Program-made: the position numbers and the translations under genes
Notes under the pieces: generated by a model
Databases searched by the model: none
The model's input: the letters and a program-made list of their open reading frames with translations, nothing else
What the model was told of the DNA's origin: nothing
In this document: piece by piece, positions 1 through 5,531 of the stretch
Numbering within the stretch: position 1 is the first letter of the stretch
How the letters are laid out: the number at the start of each line of letters is the position of its first letter
NCBI GenBank assembly: GCA_002299555.1
Contig: DBOL01000027.1
Location: 1 to 16,245, forward strand
Length of the DNA stretch: 16,245 nucleotides
Direction: 5' to 3'
Source: Candidatus Aminicenantes bacterium UBA647
GTDB lineage: Bacteria; Acidobacteriota; Aminicenantia; UBA2199

Positions 1-2
1 TA

Positions 3-497
3 TGCGCTTCGTGTGTGTTTTCCGGAATAGATGACTCGATCAGGGCAATCAAGGATATTTACACACTTTTCCCATTTATTAAGTTGATCATTATGAATGA
101 GAAATTCAGTTCCGAAGAGAAAGCACAATTATTAAAGATCGGTGTAAAAGGATTTTTTAAAAGTGAAATGGACAGGTCTGAGATTGAAAAAGCTCTCCTG
201 GTAATACGTGATGGCGGGATATGGGCAGAGAGAGAGATACTCAATCTTGCGATCGAGCCGGATATTTCACATATAAGCTCAGTTCTTGCAAAATATGACA
301 ATACTTATAATCTTTCGATAAGAGAGAAAGAGATCTTACAGACAATGATGCTTGGAATAAGAAATAAAGATATAGCTGACAGGCTATACATAAGTGAAAA
401 AACAGTAAAAACTCACATTAACCGGATATTCAAAAAACTCGGGGTTGATTCCAGAGTGAAGGCCATTCTCAAGGCAAAAGAAGAAAATCTGGTCTGA
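3..497 (+). CDS. LuxR/NarL-type response regulator, 5' truncated by window edge
   Basis: This is the C-terminal part of a receiver plus LuxR-type DNA-binding protein. The frame is open to the left edge of the window, so the true start lies outside; the GTG at 15 falls inside the receiver fold and is not a credible start. The first ~75 visible residues match the second half of a receiver domain (GIDD..IRAIKDIY..FP, then GVKGFF). Residues ~97-157 form a canonical GerE/LuxR helix-turn-helix (LSIREKEILQ, then NKDIADRLYISEKTVKTHI and KLGVDSR). It would bind DNA as a dimer and regulate transcription; the target is unknown. The visible receiver part seems to lack the usual Asp, Thr and Lys at their expected places, so it may be an atypical receiver. 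The downstream lipoprotein gene starts 43 bases later. Confidence 0.85.
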   Translation, partial: CASCVFSGIDDSIRAIKDIYTLFPFIKLIIMNEKFSSEEKAQLLKIGVKGFFKSEMDRSEIEKALLVIRDGGIWAEREILNLAIEPDISHISSVLAKYDNTYNLSIREKEILQTMMLGIRNKDIADRLYISEKTVKTHINRIFKKLGVDSRVKAILKAKEENLV

Positions 498-540
498 GAA
501 AGTTTATCACTTCTCAGAATTCTGTTAAAATCAGATTGTT

Positions 541-1143
541 ATGAGAAAATTATCTTTCTATCTGGTTCTAATTATTTTTTTGCTTTTAATATCAAATTGC
601 AAAATGCCGGAGATAAGTATTGATCCTGCTGTTGAAGGGGAAACTTACAATGCTGTCACAATAAGAGCAAAAGCCGTCACAGATCGGGGAACAGAAAAAA
701 CAAAGATCCTCCTTTACTTTAGTAATAAGGGTGACAGACTGATATTTCTCGGCCCTATGAACCAGGTGATCTTTGAGATCCTGGTGCATGGAAATTATTC
801 AAAAATAATTGTTCCGAAGAGAAAACAATACTGGTCAGGGGAATTTAGAGAATTTTTATATGAATTGTGGGGGATCGATCTTACATATAATGAGATCAAG
901 GCACTTTTACTTGAGCAGAGAATCAACTCACAAAAACTGAAGAAAAACGGATTTGATTTGCAGATAATTGAATCTGAAAAGAAAAAATACCCTGTAAGGA
1001 TCAATCTGGCAAATGATGATATAAAGTTAGAGTTCAGGATATATGAAGTGAAAAAAAGAAGCGGGAAGATCGTTCTGACAAAGGAACTTGAAAGATATGC
1101 AACGGTTACACTTAGAAAACTATTCCGGAGCAATTCTGAATAA
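541..1143 (+). CDS. LolB-like outer-membrane lipoprotein (putative)
   Basis: A 200-residue protein with a lipoprotein signal peptide: charged MRK, a hydrophobic run, then LLISNC, giving a lipidated Cys at residue 20. Asn at -1 of the lipobox is unusual but tolerated in some lineages. The rest is alternating beta-type sequence with a GDRLIFLGP segment, a YWSGEF element and LWGIDLTYNEIKALLL, and it follows the layout of LolB, which is about the same length. In E. coli the order lolB-ispE-prs is established, and here the gene sits one base upstream of ispE, with prs next. LolB inserts lipoproteins arriving from LolA into the outer membrane. Assignment rests on length, pattern and synteny, since LolB sequences diverge strongly. 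No Shine-Dalgarno is visible before the ATG at 541. Confidence 0.6.
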   Translation: MRKLSFYLVLIIFLLLISNCKMPEISIDPAVEGETYNAVTIRAKAVTDRGTEKTKILLYFSNKGDRLIFLGPMNQVIFEILVHGNYSKIIVPKRKQYWSGEFREFLYELWGIDLTYNEIKALLLEQRINSQKLKKNGFDLQIIESEKKKYPVRINLANDDIKLEFRIYEVKKRSGKIVLTKELERYATVTLRKLFRSNSE

Positions 1144-1144
1144 A

Positions 1145-2071
1145 ATGGAATTCAGATCCTTTGCCAAAATAAATATCGGGCTGGAAATAACCGGAAAAAG
1201 AGAAAACGGGTATCATGAATTAAAAACAATATTTCAGACCATATCACTACACGACACCATCGAAATAAATGAGAATCATAGAAATGAGGTCGTGCTGACA
1301 GGTGACTGCAAAACCATTCTCTGGGACAATTCAAATACAATAATCAGAGCTTTTAAACTTATGTATGATAAATTCGGGCTGGATCAGGGGTTCAATATAC
1401 ATGTCAGGAAAAAGATACCGGCCGGTTCCGGACTTGGTGGCGGGAGTTCAAATGCTGCGATCATAATGATGTTTATTTTGGATTATTTCAGGTTGGAAAT
1501 CCCTATAGGTGAATTAATAGATCTGGGAAAAACGATCGGAGCAGATATCCCCTTTTTTTTTACAGGAGGGACTATGCTGGGAGAAGGTGTTGGAGAAATA
1601 TTAACTTTAATTGACGAACTTGAAAAAGAAAGTGTGGCAGTTATAATGCCCGGATTACATATCTCCACTGAAGATATTTTCTCCCGGTTTAACTTGACAA
1701 AATCCACCTTAAAAAGTAAAATAAATACCTTTTTAAGTTCTGGTGATATCTCTACATTGAAAAATGAGTTAGAATTCACAACTTTTAAAACATTTCCGGA
1801 ATTAAAAGAGATAAAAATGAAAATGGAAAATTTAGGATTAGATTACGTGTCAATGAGCGGAACGGGATCATCTTTGTTCTGTTTCCCGAATGATGCTCAG
1901 AAGACTGCTCTAAAATCTGCTTTTCCGGATATATTCATTGGAAAGCTCCTGGGTAAACAAAAATATCAAACTAATATTGGGGCGTGGCCAAGCGGAAAGG
2001 CATCGGTTTTTGGAGCCGACATTCGGAGGTTCGAATCCTCCCGCCCCAGGATAAAAAATGACAAAGAATAA
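1145..2071 (+). CDS. ispE: 4-diphosphocytidyl-2-C-methyl-D-erythritol kinase
   Basis: IspE is a GHMP-family kinase that phosphorylates CDP-methylerythritol with ATP in the MEP isoprenoid pathway. I chose ATG 1145, one base after the previous stop, because the family N-terminus (SFAKINIGLEITGKRENGYHEL) begins there; the longer frame from 1088 only overlaps the lipoprotein gene. Catalytic Lys8 (AKIN), the ATP-binding Gly/Ser-rich loop (PAGSGLGGGSSNAA, residues 92-105) and catalytic Asp134 (GADIPFFF) are all visible. The conserved fold ends near residue 275 (KQKYQ). No stop occurs there: the frame runs through the whole tRNA-Gln gene (codons ~279-302) and stops at 2069-2071, 14 bases inside prs. 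The last ~30 residues are therefore tRNA-derived. A run of nine T at 1553-1561 is a potential slippage site. Confidence 0.93.
   Translation: MEFRSFAKINIGLEITGKRENGYHELKTIFQTISLHDTIEINENHRNEVVLTGDCKTILWDNSNTIIRAFKLMYDKFGLDQGFNIHVRKKIPAGSGLGGGSSNAAIIMMFILDYFRLEIPIGELIDLGKTIGADIPFFFTGGTMLGEGVGEILTLIDELEKESVAVIMPGLHISTEDIFSRFNLTKSTLKSKINTFLSSGDISTLKNELEFTTFKTFPELKEIKMKMENLGLDYVSMSGTGSSLFCFPNDAQKTALKSAFPDIFIGKLLGKQKYQTNIGAWPSGKASVFGADIRRFESSRPRIKNDKE
1978..2049 (+). tRNA. tRNA-Gln (anticodon UUG)
   Basis: A complete 72-base cloverleaf. The acceptor strands TGGGGCG (1978-1984) and CGCCCCA (2042-2048) pair fully, with discriminator G at 2049. The D stem is GCC/GGC. The anticodon stem is TCGGT/GCCGA with loop TTTTGGA, placing anticodon TTG at 2010-2012. 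The variable loop is CATTC, and the T arm is GGAGG-TTCGAAT-CCTCC. The weak first acceptor pair (T-A) with discriminator G fits tRNA-Gln. No CCA is encoded. The gene is embedded in the 3' end of the ispE frame and lies 8 bases before the prs start codon, so it must be cut out of a polycistronic transcript unless it has its own promoter. Confidence 0.96.
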
Positions 2072-3002
2072 ATATTTGATCTTTTCCGGGTCATCCAACC
2101 TTCAACTTGCAAAACAGATAGTGGGCAACTTGAAAAAAAAACTGGGACAATCAAGTCTGGGTACTTTTTCCGATGGCGAGATAAGGTTCCAGAGTTGGGA
2201 AAATGTCAGAGGTGCAGATGTTTTCATAATCCAATCTTTTACGAAAGACATTAATTTTCACATCATGGAACTTCTCTTGATGTGTGACGCATTCAAGAGA
2301 GCATCTGCAAGAAGGATAACAGCTGTAATACCTTATTATGCTTATGCAAGACAGGATAGAAAAGACAGACCGAGAGTTCCGATCTCTGCAAAACTTATTG
2401 CAGATCTTCTGGAAACCTCCGGATTCTCAAGAATACTTGCAATAGATCTCCATGCGAACCAGATCCAGGGATTTTTCAACATTCCGGTAGATAATCTTAT
2501 GGCTCTTCCGATCTTCATATCTCATTTTAAAAAAATGAAGCTGAAAGATCTTGTAATAGTATCACCCGATGCCGGCGGTGTTGAAAGAGCAAGAATTTTT
2601 TCACAAAAACTTAAAGCAGGACTTGCAATAGCTGACAAGAGAAGAGCCGAAGCGAATGTAGCGGAAATAATGCACATTATCGGTGATGTTAAGGATAAGA
2701 ACACAATAATAGTTGATGATATAGTTGATACTGCAGGGACCATGACAGAAACCGTTAAAGCTCTCAAAAAGAATGGGGCAAAAAAAATATATGCAGCCTG
2801 TACGCATGGGATCCTTTCGGGCAAGGCACTTAAAAAATTAGCTGATTCCCCAATAGAAAAACTTTTTATAACAGATACGATTCCTTTACAGGAAGAACTG
2901 GCTGCAAGCAAAAAAATTGAGGTGCTTTCAGTCGCTGATCTTTTCTCACAGGCAATATGCAGTATTAACAAAGAAACATCAGTTTCAAAATTATTCAAAT
3001 AG
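2058..3002 (+). CDS. prs: Ribose-phosphate pyrophosphokinase (PRPP synthetase)
   Basis: Makes PRPP from ribose 5-phosphate and ATP for purine, pyrimidine, NAD, histidine and tryptophan synthesis. At 314 residues it has the normal length of class I enzymes. Visible hallmarks are the N-terminal FSGSSNLQLAKQI and FSDGEIRF, the ATP-site segment PYYAYARQDRK, the metal-binding IDLHANQIQGFF, the catalytic segment SPDAGGVERA with nearby DKRR, and the PRPP-binding loop VDDIVDTAGTM. ATG 2058 begins directly at the family N-terminus. Its only Shine-Dalgarno-like sequence is AGGA at 2048-2051, which overlaps the last bases of tRNA-Gln. The first 14 bases overlap the end of ispE in another frame. rplY follows after 11 bases, as in many bacteria. 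Confidence 0.97.
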   Translation: MTKNKYLIFSGSSNLQLAKQIVGNLKKKLGQSSLGTFSDGEIRFQSWENVRGADVFIIQSFTKDINFHIMELLLMCDAFKRASARRITAVIPYYAYARQDRKDRPRVPISAKLIADLLETSGFSRILAIDLHANQIQGFFNIPVDNLMALPIFISHFKKMKLKDLVIVSPDAGGVERARIFSQKLKAGLAIADKRRAEANVAEIMHIIGDVKDKNTIIVDDIVDTAGTMTETVKALKKNGAKKIYAACTHGILSGKALKKLADSPIEKLFITDTIPLQEELAASKKIEVLSVADLFSQAICSINKETSVSKLFK

Positions 3003-3013
3003 AGAGGTGAAAT

Positions 3014-3736
3014 ATGGACAATATATTAGCAGTTAAGGCTGAATCAAGAAATGAAGTTGGTAAACAAGTTGCGAAAAGAATCCGGAGAGAGAATAAGATT
3101 CCTGCAATAATTTATGGTGGAAATAAGGATTCTATTCCCATATCAATAAATATGGATGATATAAAAACCATTCTGAAATCAAAAATGGGTGAAAATACTA
3201 TCCTGAAGATCAAAAGAGATAAGGTCGAAGTGGATGCTATGCTGAAAGATATTCAATATGACTACCTCTCAGATACAGTAATACATGCAGATTTCATAAG
3301 GATCGATCTCAAAAAGAAGATCGCTGTAAGTGTTCCTATAATCTTGATCGGTGAACCTATCGGTGTCAGACTAGAGGATGGTATCCTCGATTTTGTGAAC
3401 AGAGAGATCGACCTGAAATGTCTCCCCCATAAGATTCCCAGTAAGATCGAGATTGATGTTGATGATCTCCATATTGGAAATTCTCTGAAATTTGACTTAA
3501 TCAAACTTGATGATGATGTAGAAATTGTTTCAAGTCTTTCGAGGGTAATTTGTGCTGTCTCTGTCAAGGGAGCTGTCGAAGAAGAGGTAGTAGAAGAGGA
3601 AGAAGGAGAAGAAGGAGAAGAAGGAGAAGAGGGCGAAGGAGAAGAAGAAGGGACAGAAGGAAAAGAGGGAGAATCTGCAAAGAATGTACCTTCAGAATCT
3701 GCAGGAGCAGAAAAGAAAGCCAAAGACAAAAAATAA
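3014..3736 (+). CDS. rplY: Large ribosomal subunit protein bL25 (CTC/TL5 type) with acidic tail
   Basis: bL25 binds 5S rRNA in the large subunit. This is the two-domain CTC form: the N-terminal 5S-binding domain (~1-93, with RNEVGKQVAKRIRR and IPAIIYGG) and the TL5 C-terminal beta domain (~94-185, with GVRLEDGILDF and DLKCLP). Residues 187-240 are an extra tail, first almost only Glu and Gly and then mixed with Lys, encoded by purine-rich GAA/GGA codons. Acidic tails on CTC proteins are common, but this one is long. An SD-like GAGAGGTG at 3002-3009 precedes ATG 3014. The usual partner pth (peptidyl-tRNA hydrolase), often directly downstream of rplY, is absent here; rpsF follows. Confidence 0.95.
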   Translation: MDNILAVKAESRNEVGKQVAKRIRRENKIPAIIYGGNKDSIPISINMDDIKTILKSKMGENTILKIKRDKVEVDAMLKDIQYDYLSDTVIHADFIRIDLKKKIAVSVPIILIGEPIGVRLEDGILDFVNREIDLKCLPHKIPSKIEIDVDDLHIGNSLKFDLIKLDDDVEIVSSLSRVICAVSVKGAVEEEVVEEEEGEEGEEGEEGEGEEEGTEGKEGESAKNVPSESAGAEKKAKDKK

Positions 3737-3752
3737 TATATACACACTCTTT

Positions 3753-3774
3753 GCTTTCCTTTTAGAAGGAAGGC
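3753..3774 (+). promoter_or_regulatory. Hairpin in the rpsF leader
   Basis: GCTTTCCTT (3753-3761) pairs with AAGGAAGGC (3766-3774) around a TTAG loop, giving a nine-pair stem with one G-U pair. It lies between the rplY stop and the strong rpsF ribosome-binding site (AAGGAGG, 3785-3791). There is no T-run after it, so it is not a standard terminator. Many bacteria have an rpsF leader structure bound by the S6:S18 complex; I do not see that motif's CCG bulge, so a link is only possible. It could also be a processing or stability element. Confidence 0.4.
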
Positions 3775-3795
3775 TATAAACCAAAAGGAGGTAAA

Positions 3796-4737
3796 ATGAA
3801 AAGAGAGTATGAGATAGGATTGATAATCAATCCTGAAACCGCTGATGAAGAAGCGGAAAAGATCAAAACATCAATTACTGATATCCTGACCAAGGGTAAT
3901 GGTTCAATTGAAAATATCGATGACTGGGGCCGGAAAGCTCTTGCCTATCCGATCGAGAAGCATAATGAAGGTATCTATGTTTTCATTAAAACATTATCAC
4001 CCGGCGATGTAATTGCCGCTGTAGAGAGAAGGATGAAGTTAAATGAAAAAGTGATGAGATTCATTGTAATCCGTCTTGATGACAAACTTAAAAAGACCAA
4101 CAAGCTGGAGAAAAAGTGGAAAAGGATGGAGAAATTCTCCAGAAAACCTGAATCCGACAGAGATCGCCAGTCTGGGAGGCCTTCAACGGCACCATCACAT
4201 GCTCCAAGTGTAAGAAATGAACCTGTAACCAAACCGGTACCATCACCTGCTCCAAGTGTAAAAACTGAACCTGTAACCAAACCGGTTCCTTCAGAAACTA
4301 CAGTGAAAGAAGAAGTTAAAGTAGAAAAAGAGACTGTCATAAAAGAAGAGAAAGTTGAAGCTAAAGTAGAAAAAAAAGTTGAAGTCAAAGTGGAAAAAGA
4401 AGTTGAAGTAAAAGAAGAGAAAATCGAAGCTAAAGTAGAAAAAGAAGTTGAAGTAAAAGAAGAGAAAATCGAAGCTAAAGTAGAAAAAAAAGTTGAAGTC
4501 AAAGTGGAAAAAGAAGTTGAAGTAAAAGAAGAGAAAATCGAAGCTAAAGTTGAAAAAGCAGAGAAACCCGAAGAAAAAGAAAACGAGAAGAAACCTGTAA
4601 AAAAAGAGAAGGAAACTGAAGAACCCGTAGCAAAAGAGGAAAAACCTGAAAAACCGATAAAAGCCCCTGCAAAGAAAAAGACTGTAAAAAAAGAGGAAAA
4701 AGTAGAGGAGGATGTAGAAAATGCTGAGACCAAATAA
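3796..4737 (+). CDS. rpsF: Small ribosomal subunit protein bS6 with very long charged repeat tail
   Basis: Residues 1-~97 form a normal bS6 (KREYEIGLIINPE, then DDWGRKALAYPIEKHNEGIYVFI and EKVMRFIVIRLDD), which binds bS18 and the 16S central domain. bS6 is usually 95-140 residues; this protein has 313. The extra ~215 residues comprise a basic linker, a Pro/Ser/Thr-rich stretch with two APSV..EPVTKPVPS copies (~residues 134-165), a Lys/Glu/Val array made of repeats such as KEVEVKEEKIEAKVE (~175-255), and a Lys/Glu/Pro/Ala end. The tail is probably extended or helical and highly soluble. The frame is intact through the repeats, and the rpsR ribosome-binding site lies inside the tail's last codons, so the extension is real coding sequence. 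A perfect AAGGAGG precedes ATG 3796. Confidence 0.95.
   Translation: MKREYEIGLIINPETADEEAEKIKTSITDILTKGNGSIENIDDWGRKALAYPIEKHNEGIYVFIKTLSPGDVIAAVERRMKLNEKVMRFIVIRLDDKLKKTNKLEKKWKRMEKFSRKPESDRDRQSGRPSTAPSHAPSVRNEPVTKPVPSPAPSVKTEPVTKPVPSETTVKEEVKVEKETVIKEEKVEAKVEKKVEVKVEKEVEVKEEKIEAKVEKEVEVKEEKIEAKVEKKVEVKVEKEVEVKEEKIEAKVEKAEKPEEKENEKKPVKKEKETEEPVAKEEKPEKPIKAPAKKKTVKKEEKVEEDVENAETK
4357..4550 (+). repeat. Direct repeats inside rpsF (45-bp and 114-bp periods)
   Basis: Two copies of an identical 80-base segment lie at 4357-4436 and 4471-4550, offset by 114 bases. Nested within is a 45-base unit (15 codons, KEVEVKEEKIEAKVE in protein) starting near 4393, 4438 and 4507. Both periods are multiples of three, so gain or loss keeps the frame. 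Identity at third codon positions indicates recent duplication rather than protein-level selection alone. Confidence 0.9.
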
Positions 4738-4993
4738 ACCATCAAGACCTTCAAGATTCCCCAAGAAACAATACTTTTCTAAGAAAAAATATTGCTCATT
4801 CTGCAAGGATCGTATCAGATTCATCGATTATAAAAAGTCATCAGAGCTCGGAAGCTATATTCTCGAGACAGGAAAGATCCTCCCTGCCAGAGTTACAGGA
4901 ACGTGTGCTTACCATCAGAAACAGCTAAGTAAAGCAATAAAACAGGCAAGACATATGGCCCTTATCAAGTTTATTGAATCCAGGAGAGGATAA
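4721..4993 (+). CDS. rpsR: Small ribosomal subunit protein bS18, cysteine-containing form
   Basis: bS18 pairs with bS6 on the platform of the small subunit. The 90-residue protein has the family core (FIDYKKSSELGSYILETGKILPARVTGTCAYHQKQLSKAIKQARHMALIKFI) after a basic N-terminus. Cys25-x2-Cys28 together with Cys62-x2-His65 form the potential zinc site of the C+ version of bS18. ATG 4721 lies 17 bases inside the rpsF end, in another frame. Its ribosome-binding site GAGGAGG (4705-4711, 9 bases upstream) is embedded in the last rpsF codons, so the two are probably translationally coupled. The stop is one base before the rplI ATG. Confidence 0.97.
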   Translation: MLRPNKPSRPSRFPKKQYFSKKKYCSFCKDRIRFIDYKKSSELGSYILETGKILPARVTGTCAYHQKQLSKAIKQARHMALIKFIESRRG

Positions 4994-4994
4994 A

Positions 4995-5531
4995 ATGAAA
5001 GTTTTATTAAACTCAGACATAGAAAAACTCGGTAAGGTTGGTGATCAGGTCGATGTAAAACCCGGATATGCAAGGAACTACCTTTTCCCCAATAATTTTG
5101 CTCTTGAAGTAACTAAACACAATCTTGAGATCATGGTCCACAGAAAAAAGAAGATGGACAAGCAGCGTGAAATAGAGAAACTTTCAGCTGAAGAACAGAA
5201 GACGAAGATCGAAGGACTTAAGATCGAGATCACAAAGAAAGCGGGTGAGAATGATGTCCTGTTCGGATCAGTAACTACTCTTGAGATTGAGAAAAAACTT
5301 AATGAATTGGGAGTAGAGATCGAAAGAAAGAAAATTCACCTTGATGAACCTATAAAGAAACTGGGTGAATTTATCAGCAGGATAAAATTATATGAAGATG
5401 TTGAAGCTCAACTGAAAATAGAAGTAAGCAAGGAAGGAGAAGAGGAAACGGAGAAGAAACCGGAAGAAAAACCTGAAAAAAAACAGGAAGAGAAGCCGGA
5501 AGAGAAACCTGAACCAGAAGAAAGTGAATAA
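4995..5531 (+). CDS. rplI: Large ribosomal subunit protein bL9 with charged tail
   Basis: bL9 binds 23S rRNA near the L1 stalk. ATG 4995 is chosen because the invariant N-terminus (MKVLLNSDIEKLGKVGDQVDVKPGYARNYLFP) begins there and AGGAGAGGA (4982-4990) supplies the ribosome-binding site; an in-frame ATG at 4974 lies within rpsR. The N-terminal RNA-binding domain (~1-50), the long connecting helix (~45-80) and the C-terminal domain (to ~146, with NDVLFGSVTTLEI and HLDEPIKKLGEF) are all present. The final ~32 residues are an added Glu/Lys/Pro tail with EEKPE-type repeats, giving 178 residues instead of about 148. The stop overlaps the dnaB start. Confidence 0.97.
   Translation: MKVLLNSDIEKLGKVGDQVDVKPGYARNYLFPNNFALEVTKHNLEIMVHRKKKMDKQREIEKLSAEEQKTKIEGLKIEITKKAGENDVLFGSVTTLEIEKKLNELGVEIERKKIHLDEPIKKLGEFISRIKLYEDVEAQLKIEVSKEGEEETEKKPEEKPEKKQEEKPEEKPEPEESE

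Noticed and set aside
494..517. CTGAGAA/TTCTCAG inverted repeat after the response regulator as a terminator
   Set aside because: Only seven pairs with a 10-base loop and no T-run; too weak to call.
1088..1144. Longer ispE start at 1088
   Set aside because: It would overlap the lipoprotein gene with residues unlike the family; the IspE N-terminus begins at ATG 1145.
3262..3747. Ser/Pro-rich - strand frame opposite rplY
   Set aside because: It is the complement of the Glu/Gly codons of the L25 tail, with no independent support.
4357..4550. Regularly spaced repeats that could suggest a CRISPR-like array
   Set aside because: They are in-frame codon repeats (45 and 114 bases) within rpsF, with no unique spacers and no palindromic units.
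3975..4754. Long open frame on the - strand opposite rpsF (Ser/Phe/Thr-rich)
   Set aside because: It mirrors the purine-rich repeat codons of the S6 tail; composition is an artefact and no ribosome-binding site or family signal is seen.
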